64,000 nt of DNA from NCBI RefSeq assembly GCF_003259745.1, contig NZ_QLMC01000001.1, positions 682,001-746,000 of the forward strand, in the 5' to 3' direction. Source of the stretch: Larkinella arboricola (lineage in GTDB: Bacteria; Bacteroidota; Bacteroidia; Cytophagales; Spirosomataceae). The position numbers and the translations under genes are program-made. The notes beneath the pieces were generated by a model. The model made no database searches, was not told where the DNA came from, and saw only the letters and a list, made by a program, of their open reading frames with translations. This document shows positions 50,235-59,401 of the stretch, piece after piece (within the stretch, counting starts at the first letter, position 1; each line of letters starts with the position of its first letter).

Positions 50235-51743
50235 TTATTTTTGATCGTTGCCCCGCACGGTTTTCAGCAGATTCGTTAACTCTTGAACCACCTGCGGGTG
50301 TTGTTTAGCCAGATTCTTCGTTTCCCCTATATCCGTTTTCAGATCGTAAAGCTGGGGTTGCGGGTCGTAGCCAGACTCGGTGTTGGTATGGACCATGATC
50401 TGTGGTCCTGTGCTGGGCTCAATATACTTCCAGTTGCCTTTCACAACCGAAAGCGTATTGTTGATGGCCTGTTCAATGACGTAATCGCGGCCTTTTTTGT
50501 CTTTTCCAAGAAAGCCGTTGAGGGTGTTCTGACTGTCGGTGGCTTCATCGGCACCCGGTTTCTGGCCTGTTAAAGCCGCCAGCGACGCCAGTAAATCCAC
50601 CTGACTCAGCAGGGCATCGGATGTACCGGCTTTCACCTTACCCGGCCAGCGCACAATGAACGGCACCCGCGTACCGGCATCAAAGGCGCTGTATTTGCCG
50701 CCCCGCAGCGGTCCGGCTGGTTTATGGCCGTTTAGTTTCGCCACCGCATCATCCTTATAACCGTCGTCCACCACCGGGCCATTATCACTGCTGATGATCA
50801 CCAGGGTGTTGTTTTTTAATCCAAGCCGTTCGAGCGTTTTCATGACTTCGCCCACGCACCAGTCCAGTTGCAGAATGGCGTCACCCCGGGGTCCCATGCC
50901 GCTTTTGCCCACGAAACGCGAGTGCGGCATTCGAGGAACGTGAATATCGTGGGTGGAGAAGTAGACGAAAAACGGATTTTTCTGGTTGCGTTCCATAAAC
51001 TGGGCCACCTTGCCGGTCAGCACATCGGCCATTTCTTCGTCCACCCAGCGGGCAGCTTTTCCGCCACTCATGTAACCAATTCGGCTAACACCGTTAATAA
51101 TAGTCTGGTCGTGACCGTGGGAGTACATCATTTTCAGCAACTCCGGATTGGCTTTGCCGGTGGGTTCGTTGCCAATGGGGTCTTTGTAGCTAACCTGCAC
51201 CGGATCGCTGGGGTCCAGCCCAACAATGCGGTGGTTTTCGACGTACACGCAGGGCACGCGGTCGCCCGTGGCCGGGAGCAGAAAAGAGTAGTTAAAGCCG
51301 ATTTCCAGCGGACCGGGCTTGATGTCGCCGTTCCAGTCGGGGCCGCCTTTGGGGCCGAGTCCCAGGTGCCATTTTCCCACAACACCGGTTCGGTAACCAG
51401 CCCGTTGGAGCATACCGGGCAGGGTAACACGGTCCGTCGGAATCAGCAGGGCCGCGTCGCCGGGTGCAATGCCGGTTCCGGTTTTACGCCAGGCATACTG
51501 GCCCGTCAGGAGCGAATACCGGGAGGGCGTACAGGTAGCCGAGGTGGCATGGGCGTTGGTAAACCGTACACCTTCGGCGGCCACCCGGTCGATGTTGGGC
51601 GTTTTCACGTTGGTGGCTCCGTAACAACTTAAATCACCGTAACCGAGGTCGTCGGCGTAAATCAGGACAATATTGGGTTTCTGTTGGGCGTGGGTAAATA
51701 CCGTTAAAAGGGCAAAGGCGAACGATAGAATCGTTTTTTTCAT
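50235..51743 (-). CDS. Secreted arylsulfatase-type sulfatase (S1 family)
   Basis: 502 residues with a signal peptide (MKKTILSFAFALLTVFTHAQ). The metal motif IVLIYADDLGYGDLSCYG, the formylglycine site CTPSRYSLLTG (about 77-87), GVVGKWHLG and SSDNGPVVDDGYKDD are all present, so the active site appears complete. It removes sulfate esters from a carbohydrate or aryl substrate in the periplasm; the exact substrate is not predictable. It follows the GH30 gene by 84 bases and precedes the second sulfatase by five. No formylglycine-generating enzyme is in the window. Confidence 0.93.
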   Translation of the reverse strand: MKKTILSFAFALLTVFTHAQQKPNIVLIYADDLGYGDLSCYGATNVKTPNIDRVAAEGVRFTNAHATSATCTPSRYSLLTGQYAWRKTGTGIAPGDAALLIPTDRVTLPGMLQRAGYRTGVVGKWHLGLGPKGGPDWNGDIKPGPLEIGFNYSFLLPATGDRVPCVYVENHRIVGLDPSDPVQVSYKDPIGNEPTGKANPELLKMMYSHGHDQTIINGVSRIGYMSGGKAARWVDEEMADVLTGKVAQFMERNQKNPFFVYFSTHDIHVPRMPHSRFVGKSGMGPRGDAILQLDWCVGEVMKTLERLGLKNNTLVIISSDNGPVVDDGYKDDAVAKLNGHKPAGPLRGGKYSAFDAGTRVPFIVRWPGKVKAGTSDALLSQVDLLASLAALTGQKPGADEATDSQNTLNGFLGKDKKGRDYVIEQAINNTLSVVKGNWKYIEPSTGPQIMVHTNTESGYDPQPQLYDLKTDIGETKNLAKQHPQVVQELTNLLKTVRGNDQK

Positions 51744-51827
51744 ATTTTGGGAAAGCAGGTTATCGCAAACGCAAGTTACTAATTCTCGGCATTCGTGAAA
51801 ACGGATTGCTTTAATCTATGCGTCGCC

Positions 51828-53261
51828 TTACCAGATGTAGGTTCCTACCGCCCCCGCCGGTAAACTTGCTGTCATGGTTTTTTTCTGAAAACGAACCGAG
51901 AAAGTTTGCGGAGCCACGCTATTGTTCAGAACAATCAGCGCCCGGCGACCGTCCGGTGTTTTGAAGGCGACGTTGGGCAAATTCGGTACCAGATTCGACG
52001 CAATCCGAACGGAACCCGGCCTGACAAATTTGGAAGCCGAAGCAACGATGTAATACGCCGGATTGCGCGTTACGGTATTGCCGTCGATGGTGAGGGCGCC
52101 CAGGCAGCGGTCGCAGCCGCCCACAGTATGTGGATTTTGCTGCGGATCGGCGGCCAGGTTCCATTGCAACACCGTACGCGCCCAGTTGCGGGTAGCGCCC
52201 ACAATCAGGTTCTTGACGTGCCAGTTCAGGTCGCCTTTCAAATTACCGGGTGCGCCAATCCACTGCTCGGTAAAGTACAGGCTTTTGTCAGGATGGGCTT
52301 TGTGAACCTCCGATAACGCTTCAATCGGACCCGCATACAGGTGAAAGGCCGTCCCGTCGACGTACTGACGGGCTTCCGGGTCGTTCAGGATCGTGATGGG
52401 ATAATCCGGGCGGTCGGCGTTGTGGTCGTACAGTACGATTTTGGTGTCGATGCTGGCGGCTTTGAACGCCGGTCCCAGGCTCTTTTTGATGAAGGTGGCC
52501 TGTTCTTCCGGCAGCATCAGCAGACTCGGATTATTGCCCGGATGCAGCGGTTCGTTCTGAATCGTGATGGCGTCAATCCGGATGCCTTCCGCTTTCATGC
52601 CCTGAATGTATTTGACGAAGTAACGGGCGTAGGCGTCGTAAAATTCCGGTTTCAGACTGCCGCCTTTCGAGTGGCCGTTGGTTTTCATCCAGGTCGGCGG
52701 TGACCAGGGCGACCCCAGAATCCTGACGGCCGGGTTAATCGCCAGAATCTGCTTCAGGACCGGAATCAGGTGCTCACGGTCGGGGGACAGGCTAAACCGG
52801 CTCATGTCGGGGTCGGTCTGGCCCTCGGGTAAATCGTTGTACGAAAAAACGCGTTCGTCCAGGTCCGATGCGCCGATGCTGACCCGCAGGTAGCTCACCC
52901 CGATATTCTTGCCGTCGGTGGCAAACAACTCGTTTAGCAAAGCCGCCCGCTCCGGTGCCGCCATCCGATTGATAAGCATGGCACTACCGCCGGTCAGGGT
53001 GTAGCCAAAACCGTCGATGGGCTGGAAGGTCTGGCTTTCGTCGACGTCGATGGTCGGTTGCTGGCTGGCTGCATTGCTGAACGAAAGGGCGGTATTCTGT
53101 TTCTCAAACAAAGCCGACCGGTCCGGGTTGATGAGCCAATAGTCTACGATTCCGGCTTCCGGGCGATTCGGGGTTTGCCGTCGGCAACCAGCCTGTACCA
53201 AAAGTAAAACCGACAGCGTAAGGCTTATAAGAACGGCTTGAGGATGACGTAGTTTGGTCAT
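51828..53261 (-). CDS. Glycoside hydrolase family 30 lipoprotein
   Basis: 477 residues. The signal sequence ends in a lipobox (LSVLLLVQAGC), so the enzyme is a lipoprotein. The TIM-barrel GH30 signature is clear: DGFGYTLTGGSAMLINR, LRVSIGASDLDERVFSYND, ILGSPWSPPTWMKTNG, the acid/base Glu in ITIQNEPLHPGNN and the nucleophile Glu in LYFTEQWIG. A beta-sandwich domain closes the protein. GH30 enzymes include glucosylceramidases, beta-1,6-glucanases and xylanases; the FTEQW form fits the glucosidase/beta-1,6-glucanase side. It heads an operon with two sulfatases, pointing to a sulfated glycan or glycolipid. Confidence 0.93.
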   Translation of the reverse strand: MTKLRHPQAVLISLTLSVLLLVQAGCRRQTPNRPEAGIVDYWLINPDRSALFEKQNTALSFSNAASQQPTIDVDESQTFQPIDGFGYTLTGGSAMLINRMAAPERAALLNELFATDGKNIGVSYLRVSIGASDLDERVFSYNDLPEGQTDPDMSRFSLSPDREHLIPVLKQILAINPAVRILGSPWSPPTWMKTNGHSKGGSLKPEFYDAYARYFVKYIQGMKAEGIRIDAITIQNEPLHPGNNPSLLMLPEEQATFIKKSLGPAFKAASIDTKIVLYDHNADRPDYPITILNDPEARQYVDGTAFHLYAGPIEALSEVHKAHPDKSLYFTEQWIGAPGNLKGDLNWHVKNLIVGATRNWARTVLQWNLAADPQQNPHTVGGCDRCLGALTIDGNTVTRNPAYYIVASASKFVRPGSVRIASNLVPNLPNVAFKTPDGRRALIVLNNSVAPQTFSVRFQKKTMTASLPAGAVGTYIW

Positions 53262-53301
53262 TTCGTTTGAGGGGTTACTGTGGATTTGTGAGGAGGAAGC
53301 A

Positions 53302-53332
53302 TTGGCGGAACAGCAACGGCTAACTACCTTTG
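53302..53332 (+). promoter_or_regulatory. Promoter of the EamA transporter gene
   Basis: TTG (53302-53304), a 20-base spacer and TACCTTTG (53325-53332) match the Bacteroidota consensus, about 30 bases before the ATG at 53363. Confidence 0.7.
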
Positions 53333-53362
53333 AACTCGTCTACCATTCCCATCTGCACCTCC

Positions 53363-54238
53363 ATGTCGGCCCGGCTGAGTCTCATCGTTGGCATCCTTTG
53401 CATCAGTATTTTTCCAATTTTGGTTCTGGTTACACCCATATCCGGCATTAGCGACGCCTTTTATCGCATGAGCATTGCCACGGCGCTGATCTGGCCGTAT
53501 GTCCTCATCCGCCGAAAATGGAACGGGGCTGTGCTCCAATACTGGAAACCGATTGTCATTTGCGGTATTTTCTTCGCATCCGACATTGCCGTCTGGAATC
53601 TCTCGTTCCGGTATTCATCCGCCACGCAGGCCAGTTTGCTCACCAATCTGTCGCCCATCTGGGTTGGTATTTGGGCTTTTTTGTTTTTTCCCGAAAAACC
53701 AACACGCTATTTCTGGATCGGAACCGCACTGGCGCTTGTCGGGCTGGTACTGCTGATGGGTGTCGAGACTTTCTTAACCATGCAGTTCGACAAAGGTTTC
53801 CTGCTGGCCGTTCTCTCAGGTCTGTTTTATGCCGGATACATCGTAGTGAGCAAAACCGTACTGAGCAAGGTGTCAATCCTGAGTTTCATGACGTGCAGCA
53901 TGACGGTTTCGAGTGTCTATCTGCTGGGGATGTGTCTGGTGATGGGAGAGCCGTTGTGGGGCTTCGAACCGCGTGTCTGGGGCTTGCTGACGGTTCAGGC
54001 AGTAATCTGCCAGTTGCTGGGGTGGTTTGCGGTCAGCCACGCTCTTCGGTCCATCGACGCACAACAGGTGTCGCTGAGCTTGCTGAGTCAGGCCGTGGTG
54101 ACCGGCTTTCTGGCGTGGCTGCTGATTGACGAAAAAATTACCTTCCAGATGATGCTGGGCGGCATTATCATTCTGCTGGGCATCGCTGTGACGTTCCGAC
54201 GTAGTCGTAACCACGGCCCGGCGGGTGACTCCGTTTAG
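53363..54238 (+). CDS. EamA/DMT-family transporter
   Basis: 291 residues from the ATG at 53363 (upstream TTG at 53330 lies in the promoter). Ten transmembrane helices are visible in two similar halves, each an EamA domain (SDAFYRMSIATALIWPYVLI; FASDIAVWNLSFRYSSATQA with SLLTNLSPIWVGIWAFLFF; VSLSLLSQAVVTGFLAWLLI). Such drug/metabolite transporters export amino acids, nucleotides or toxic metabolites across the inner membrane. Its substrate is unknown. It is transcribed alone, divergent from the GH30 operon and convergent with a thioredoxin gene. Confidence 0.92.
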   Translation: MSARLSLIVGILCISIFPILVLVTPISGISDAFYRMSIATALIWPYVLIRRKWNGAVLQYWKPIVICGIFFASDIAVWNLSFRYSSATQASLLTNLSPIWVGIWAFLFFPEKPTRYFWIGTALALVGLVLLMGVETFLTMQFDKGFLLAVLSGLFYAGYIVVSKTVLSKVSILSFMTCSMTVSSVYLLGMCLVMGEPLWGFEPRVWGLLTVQAVICQLLGWFAVSHALRSIDAQQVSLSLLSQAVVTGFLAWLLIDEKITFQMMLGGIIILLGIAVTFRRSRNHGPAGDSV

Positions 54239-54275
54239 GGCCGTGGCGATTGTTTAATCAGCGTTTCGCTAAACG

Positions 54276-54602
54276 TTAGCCCGTTACCTGCCGCACCATT
54301 GCCTCCAGTTGGGGTAAAGATAACACGCCCGACTTCCGCCAGATGATTTTTCCTTTGTGGAACAGAATCAGCGTCGGGACGCTCTGGATCTGGTACGTAC
54401 TGGAGGCCCAGCGGCTTTTATCGACGTCAACTTTGATGATGCGCAGTTTATCGCCGGTTCGTTCAGCGAGTTGCTTCAGCGTAGGAGCCTGGACTTTACA
54501 GGGGCCGCACCAGTCGGCGTAAAAATCGACCAGAACAGGTTTTTCTCCGCGAATAATGTCGTGGAAAGATTCGGCTTTGGTATTGGTTGTTGCGTTATTC
54601 AT
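54276..54602 (-). CDS. Thioredoxin-like protein
   Basis: 108 residues from the ATG at 54602 (a TTG two codons before is open). The redox motif WCGPC is in VLVDFYADWCGPCKVQAPTL, with the cis-Pro in SVPTLILFHKGK. It has no signal peptide and so acts as a cytoplasmic dithiol-disulfide reductase. The partner reductase is not nearby. A short Asn/Thr-rich N-terminus (MNNATTNTKAESFHDII) precedes the fold. It could supply electrons to the ribonucleotide reductase found upstream in the window, but this is general knowledge and not shown by context. Confidence 0.93.
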   Translation of the reverse strand: MNNATTNTKAESFHDIIRGEKPVLVDFYADWCGPCKVQAPTLKQLAERTGDKLRIIKVDVDKSRWASSTYQIQSVPTLILFHKGKIIWRKSGVLSLPQLEAMVRQVTG

Positions 54603-54687
54603 GGCCAAGTACCGGGCAAAAAATATACCGGCAGAACCATAACAACACGCGTTGCCAGGAAGTTTTGCCGGTGCCGTTGAATGTGCG

Positions 54688-55167
54688 TTACTTGCTCGTT
54701 TGGCTCGCCAGTGTGTTTAGATTGGTCAGGGCCGTAACATGAATAATCTTCCACTTGCCGCCGATTTTTTCCACCACGCGCGATTCTTTGGAGTCGGTTT
54801 TACCGTGGCTGTCTAGCAGGGTCTGGTCGTACCACACAAAAGCCATATTACCGTTCTGGTGAATCGTGTAATTTGAGTTCTTCACGGTGACGTTATCCGC
54901 CGGTCGTCCGCTCTTGAACTGATTCCTGAACTGCTTTTCCATATTATCCCACCCTTTGATCAGGGTAAAATCACCACCGTAGAGATTGGCAGCAAAGGAA
55001 ATGTAGGGTTTGTGAGCCCAGCAATCTTCCCATTTTGCCTTGTCGCGTTTAAAGAAACCCACCGTTTCATTATAAAGAAGAGCTTTGATGGCCGCCTGAT
55101 CATCCTGCCCCCACACGGGCAGGATCGGGCCAACCAGAACGACGCATAAAATAAGGAGCTTTTTCAT
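54688..55167 (-). CDS. Secreted SnoaL/NTF2-like (DUF4440-type) protein
   Basis: 159 residues with a signal peptide (MKKLLILCVVLVGPILPVWG). The NTF2-like cone fold is suggested by the first helix DQAAIKALLYNETVGFFKRD, the conserved aromatic segment KWEDCWAHKPYISFAANLYG and the final strands GNMAFVWYDQTL and GGKWKIIHVTAL. Such domains bind small ligands or act as isomerases or scaffolds; no catalytic residue can be named here. It lies 85 bases from the thioredoxin gene on the same strand. Confidence 0.8.
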   Translation of the reverse strand: MKKLLILCVVLVGPILPVWGQDDQAAIKALLYNETVGFFKRDKAKWEDCWAHKPYISFAANLYGGDFTLIKGWDNMEKQFRNQFKSGRPADNVTVKNSNYTIHQNGNMAFVWYDQTLLDSHGKTDSKESRVVEKIGGKWKIIHVTALTNLNTLASQTSK

Positions 55168-55287
55168 GATCGTATCGGGGAATGGTGTTAATGAAGTTAC
55201 GTTATTATATGGTAGTAATCAAATAATACATTGTATTTTATTTATTCATATATAGGGTGTGGCCGCTAATACGTACATTGGACTACT

Positions 55288-56115
55288 ATGTCGAACGAAA
55301 CTGCCAGTCGCCGGGCGGCTATGCCCACCGTTGCCAATCCGATTCTGGAACGCCGGACCGTTGAAAACAGCAACCGCAATTTGTTGAAACACCTGAAACC
55401 TGGCCTTTCTGTGCTGGATGTAGGTTGTGGATCAGGAGCGATTACCCGCGGTCTGGCCGAACGGGTTGGAACAGCAGGTCGCGTACTGGGCATTGATCCG
55501 GGTGAAAAGCTGATCGCGGAAGCCCAGCAGCATACCGCCGGTTTGCCGCAACTGGCGTTTCAGCAGGCCGATCTTTTTCATTTCGAGACGGAGGAGCGGT
55601 TCGATCTGGTGACCTGCGCCCGCGTGTTACAATGGCTCAACCGCCCGGAAGAGGCTCTGGTGCGCATGAAGAATCTGGTGAAACCGGGCGGGATTCTGGC
55701 CGTACTGGATTACAACCATGAGAAAATTGAATGGACGCCCGAACCGCCCAAAGCCATGCAACGTTTTTACGGAGCGTTTCTGAAATGGCGGCAGGATGCC
55801 GGTTTTGACAATGCCATCGCCGATCATTTACGGGATCTTTTTGAGCGCAATGGGCTGGAAAATATAACCGTAGAACCGCAAGTTGAACGTAGCCGGAAAG
55901 CGGAAGCCGGTTTTGCCGTTGCGAGCCGCATCTGGGCGGAGGTAGCCGAAATTCGGGGACCGCAGTTGGTCAAAGACGGTTATCTTTCGGAGGAAGATCG
56001 GCGGCAGGCGATTGAAGAATACGATCAGTGGATTGCAGCTACCGGCGAATCGATGCAGTTGTATCTGCTGGCGGTCGAAGGGAGGAGGAGTCAGCAGGAA
56101 GAAGAAAAAATGTAG
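55288..56115 (+). CDS. Class I SAM-dependent methyltransferase
   Basis: 275 residues. The Rossmann-type SAM site is clear: motif I VLDVGCGSGAITRGLAE (about 41-57), acidic motif II GRVLGIDPGEKL, motif III FQQADLFHF and FDLVTCARVLQWLNRPEEAL, then LVKPGGILAVLDYNH. It resembles the Methyltransf_11/25 group with a C-terminal helical part (about 190-265). The methyl acceptor is unknown. It stands alone, divergent from the SnoaL-like gene and convergent with the FKBP lipoprotein gene. Confidence 0.92.
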   Translation: MSNETASRRAAMPTVANPILERRTVENSNRNLLKHLKPGLSVLDVGCGSGAITRGLAERVGTAGRVLGIDPGEKLIAEAQQHTAGLPQLAFQQADLFHFETEERFDLVTCARVLQWLNRPEEALVRMKNLVKPGGILAVLDYNHEKIEWTPEPPKAMQRFYGAFLKWRQDAGFDNAIADHLRDLFERNGLENITVEPQVERSRKAEAGFAVASRIWAEVAEIRGPQLVKDGYLSEEDRRQAIEEYDQWIAATGESMQLYLLAVEGRRSQQEEEKM

Positions 56116-56144
56116 GGCCATCCCGTTTTCTGGTGGAATGGCCC
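56115..56144. terminator. Hairpin between methyltransferase and FKBP genes
   Basis: GGGCCAT (56115-56121) and ATGGCCC (56138-56144) form a perfect 7-bp stem starting at the last base of the methyltransferase stop codon. A T-rich stretch follows on neither side immediately; probable bidirectional terminator. Confidence 0.5.
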
Positions 56145-56154
56145 CGAAGGTTAT

Positions 56155-57081
56155 TTATTTAACCGACTTTACGGTTATCTCGTAAGCCAGTGGCGTAGAA
56201 GGCGGTACAACGTACGTACCTGACTGATTTACACTACCCTGTGTGCCATAACCCAGAGCGGAAGGAAACACCAGCCAGGCTTTATCTCCAACTGTTAAGG
56301 CTTCAACACCTTTGTCAAAACCGGTTATGTATTGACCGGAGCCCAGTTTGAATGTCAGCGAGTCGCTTTTGCTGAAAGACGTGGTTGCCCGGAACAGCGT
56401 GGCGGTGTAGGCAACGGTTACGGTCTTTCCTGCGGTGATTTTTTCGCCTGTACCCTGGGTCGTTTTGTACACCCGTACTTTGTTGGTATCAGCCGGTATT
56501 CCGGAAGAAACCAGAATCGGATTCGATAATTTATTAATCCGTACAAAATCGTCAATCTGCTGCATTTCCGTCCGGGAACGTTTGAGCTGGACATCAAAAA
56601 TTACGGCGCTGTAGGCCGGCATTTTATTATTCCGGGTGTCGTTGCCAAACGCAATGTTAGAGGGCATATAAAACCGGCCCCGCTGTCCTTCTTTCATTAA
56701 GACCAATCCTTCTTCCAGACCCGGAATCACAACACCGGATAAGAAGGGGATGTAAATTGATTTGGTCCGGTTGGCCGTATCTACCACCACCGCTCTGCTG
56801 GGGTTGCTGGGGTCGATATACGATAGAACGTAGGTAAATTCCAGTTCTTCACCGGCCTTGGTTTGCTTCGCGCCTGAATTAGCCGGTGTAATGATGTGAT
56901 ATAAACCCGATAGCGATGACGATACGGAATCCTGTAATTTGTTGGCAGTGAGGTAACTCCTGATTTCCTGATCGTTGCGTTGGGCTTCAACCGCACTGGA
57001 ATTATCAAGGTCTTTCATGCAGGAGGTCATGCCAACCCCAAGTAGTAAGGCAATAAGAATACTGAATTGTTTGGACTTCAT
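56155..57081 (-). CDS. Double-FKBP peptidyl-prolyl isomerase lipoprotein
   Basis: 308 residues from the ATG at 57081, where the signal sequence begins (MKSKQFSILIALLLGVGMTSC, lipobox Cys about residue 21); the longer open frame lacks this logic. Two FKBP domains are visible: one at about 90-195 (IPGLEEGLVLMKEGQRGRFY, SNIAFGNDTR) and one at about 205-308 (GQYITGFDKGVEALTVGDKA, PSALGYGTQG). Both keep the FKBP core but vary at active-site aromatics. It probably folds or holds exported proteins at a membrane surface. It follows the metallo-hydrolase gene by 84 bases. Confidence 0.9.
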   Translation of the reverse strand: MKSKQFSILIALLLGVGMTSCMKDLDNSSAVEAQRNDQEIRSYLTANKLQDSVSSSLSGLYHIITPANSGAKQTKAGEELEFTYVLSYIDPSNPSRAVVVDTANRTKSIYIPFLSGVVIPGLEEGLVLMKEGQRGRFYMPSNIAFGNDTRNNKMPAYSAVIFDVQLKRSRTEMQQIDDFVRINKLSNPILVSSGIPADTNKVRVYKTTQGTGEKITAGKTVTVAYTATLFRATTSFSKSDSLTFKLGSGQYITGFDKGVEALTVGDKAWLVFPSALGYGTQGSVNQSGTYVVPPSTPLAYEITVKSVK

Positions 57082-57165
57082 GCTCACGATAAAAAATGAA
57101 TTGATAAAGTGGTGATTATAACCAGGACCCCGATGGCTGACAAAGCGTTGTAATCTCACAGAAAA

Positions 57166-58224
57166 TTACGGTACTAACCGGCCCGCTCCTTCCGGTAGCG
57201 TCCAGAACCGTTCGGCAAGTTCGGGGTGGTTGCGGAGGGTTTTATGGAGTTCATCCACGGGTTCGGTCTCACCATCGTCGGCCAGCGGAAACGTGCCGTA
57301 ATGAATCGCTACACTCTGCTGCGACCGAACGTCTTCGTGAATCTGCACGGCTTCGGCGGGCGAACAGTGAATCGGTCCCATAAACCAGGTAGGCCGGAAG
57401 GCACCAATCGGAATCAGCGACAGCCGCATGGGACCGTACTGCTCTCCGATTTTCCTGAAAAACGGACCGTAGCCCGTATCTCCAACGAAATACAGCTTCC
57501 CGGCAACCCGGCTGTCGATCACAAAACCGCACCAGAGCGTCGCGTCGCGGTCGAACATACCGCGACCGGAGAAGTGCTGCGCCGGAACGCAGTGAATGGT
57601 TGTGCTGTCGTTGTAGGCCAGCGATCCGTTCCAGTCCATTTCCGTGACGTTTTTACAGCCCTGTTCTTCCAGAAACGCTTTGACACCTAGCGGACAATAC
57701 ACCTTTGGCTGGTCGCGCTGACAAATTTTCTGCACGGTTTTGATGTCGAGGTGATCCCAGTGGTTGTGGCTGAGCAGCAGAATATGGATTTTCGGCAGGT
57801 CCTCAAACCGGATGCCCGGTGGCCGATTCCGTTCGGGGCCAATCCACTGGTAGGGGCTGGTGCGGTCGTACCAAACCGGGTCGGTCACCACGTTCAGGCT
57901 ATCGAACTGAAGCAATACCGTTGAGTGGTTGACAAACGTAACCCGGACCTGCGATCCGGCAACGTGAGCCGGTGGGGGAGGGCCGGGCGGCACCGGATGG
58001 AAAGCGCCCCACGGCTTTTTATCCCGTTTCGACAACATCCACTGCAACGCTTCGGGAAAGCTTTTGGCCTCCATGCCGTTGTAATTATGAAACCGTTTAC
58101 CGTCGAAATGATCGCTTACCGGACCTTTGTAGCGCGGTGCTGAAATCAGATACCCGATGGTCAGCAGAATGACGGCCGCAACGACGATAACGATCAGCAG
58201 ACCCAGGAAAATTTTCGGAAACAT
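57166..58224 (-). CDS. Metallo-beta-lactamase-fold hydrolase, NAPE-PLD-like
   Basis: 352 residues with an N-terminal membrane anchor or signal (IFLGLLIVIVVAAVILLTIG). The metal site HNHWDH is in ILLLSHNHWDHLDIKTVQ, with further ligands in GDTGYGP and AIHYGTF. The block VTFVNHSTVLLQFDSLNVVT followed by DPVWYDRTSPYQWIGPERN is typical of the NAPE-hydrolysing phospholipase D family, which cleaves N-acyl-phosphatidylethanolamine in animals; bacterial homologues may act on phospholipids or lactones. It lies 11 bases after the FAS1 gene and is likely co-transcribed with it. Confidence 0.9.
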   Translation of the reverse strand: MFPKIFLGLLIVIVVAAVILLTIGYLISAPRYKGPVSDHFDGKRFHNYNGMEAKSFPEALQWMLSKRDKKPWGAFHPVPPGPPPPAHVAGSQVRVTFVNHSTVLLQFDSLNVVTDPVWYDRTSPYQWIGPERNRPPGIRFEDLPKIHILLLSHNHWDHLDIKTVQKICQRDQPKVYCPLGVKAFLEEQGCKNVTEMDWNGSLAYNDSTTIHCVPAQHFSGRGMFDRDATLWCGFVIDSRVAGKLYFVGDTGYGPFFRKIGEQYGPMRLSLIPIGAFRPTWFMGPIHCSPAEAVQIHEDVRSQQSVAIHYGTFPLADDGETEPVDELHKTLRNHPELAERFWTLPEGAGRLVP

Positions 58225-58235
58225 AAAGGTCTTGC

Positions 58236-59222
58236 TTACAACAGTACCTTATCGATTTTGTGAACGACGCCGTTGGTTGCGGTCAGATTGGCCCGGGTAA
58301 CAATCGCTGGCGAGGCAATCCCGCTGCTTTTTACGGTAATAACCGTGCTATCCGCCTGAAGCAACAGTTTTCCGGTGCTGAAAGCCGCCAGTTCTCCCGT
58401 TTTGAGGTCGTTGGAATAAAGCCGTCCGGGTACTACGTGGTTGGCCAGCAGCGTCGCCAGCGTCGAAACCGGTATTTTGTTGATGGTGTCGGGTGTGCTG
58501 AGATTCAGGGCGCGAAAGGCGCTGTTTGTGGGCGCAAAAGCCGTATACGCATCCGTACCGGTCAGAACGCCCGCCAACGCTGGGTTCTCCGCAGCAACCC
58601 GCAGGGCGGCCGTACCGAGCAGCGATAAACTGGTATCGGCGGCCACAACGCCCACCAGCGTACCGCCACCCGTAGTAGGCGGGGGCGGAGACAGCAGGTG
58701 ATCGATGACGTGAATAACCCCGTTGGCCACCTGAATGTCAGGCGTAACCACTTTAGACCCGTTGACAAACAACCCGGCGGAACCGTTGGTGATGTACAAG
58801 ACCATAGGTTGATTATTCAGGGTCAGCGAAGTCTGAACGGGTTTATTGTTCTCGATCGGAAAGCCGGACGAAGCCACGGCAGCTTTCAGAACGTGGTATT
58901 GAAGAATGGCGGTCAGTTGTTCCTGCGGCAGATTGGCCAGGGCCGTTGCATCCGTGATGCCGGAAGCCTGGAAGGCAGCATCATTTGGGGCAAAAAACGT
59001 TAGATTCGGATTTTTGAACGCATCGAGCTGGCCTGCCTGTCGGATGGCCGCTTCCAGAATCGTAAAATCGTTGCTTTCAACGATGTAATCGGCTATTGTT
59101 TTGGGTTGAGCGGGAGCATTTTCGTCTTCGGTACCGCAACTGGTTGTGAACACGGAAAGAAAGGCCAAAACTGCCAGTGTCAGCGTACGGACCTGGAAGG
59201 CAAAAAAGATCGGTTTTTTCAT
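58236..59222 (-). CDS. Lipoprotein with two fasciclin (FAS1) domains
   Basis: 328 residues with a lipobox (LAFLSVFTTSCG, Cys about residue 29). Two FAS1 domains are visible: about 40-175 (NLTFFAPNDAAFQASGI, QYHVLKAAV, NGVIHVIDHLLSP) and about 185-328 (YTAFAPTNSAFRALNLS, NHVVPGRLYS, NGVVHKIDKVLL). A Pro/Gly-rich linker (SPPPPTTGGGT) separates them. FAS1 domains mediate adhesion in secreted proteins. It is the first gene of a group FAS1, metallo-hydrolase, FKBP on the minus strand. A TAGTTTTG element at 59364-59357 is a weak promoter candidate. Confidence 0.93.
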   Translation of the reverse strand: MKKPIFFAFQVRTLTLAVLAFLSVFTTSCGTEDENAPAQPKTIADYIVESNDFTILEAAIRQAGQLDAFKNPNLTFFAPNDAAFQASGITDATALANLPQEQLTAILQYHVLKAAVASSGFPIENNKPVQTSLTLNNQPMVLYITNGSAGLFVNGSKVVTPDIQVANGVIHVIDHLLSPPPPTTGGGTLVGVVAADTSLSLLGTAALRVAAENPALAGVLTGTDAYTAFAPTNSAFRALNLSTPDTINKIPVSTLATLLANHVVPGRLYSNDLKTGELAAFSTGKLLLQADSTVITVKSSGIASPAIVTRANLTATNGVVHKIDKVLL

Positions 59223-59401
59223 GTAAAAGCTATCAATTATTGAAGATTAAGTGCCTCCTTTCGTCAGACGGACGTTTCGGCTTGTTATCTTTATGCCGTC
59301 CTGCAAACGAATCCGGCCCGGCGTTTAGTAAACGAAAAAATCGGTAAATCGCTTTGCAAAACTATCAAATCATTTATTAAACTTACTTGATTACTAACCC
59401 C

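Noticed and set aside
50868-51632. Plus-strand open frame (254 codons) inside the second sulfatase gene
   Set aside because: Antisense to a sulfatase with a complete active site; no independent signals.
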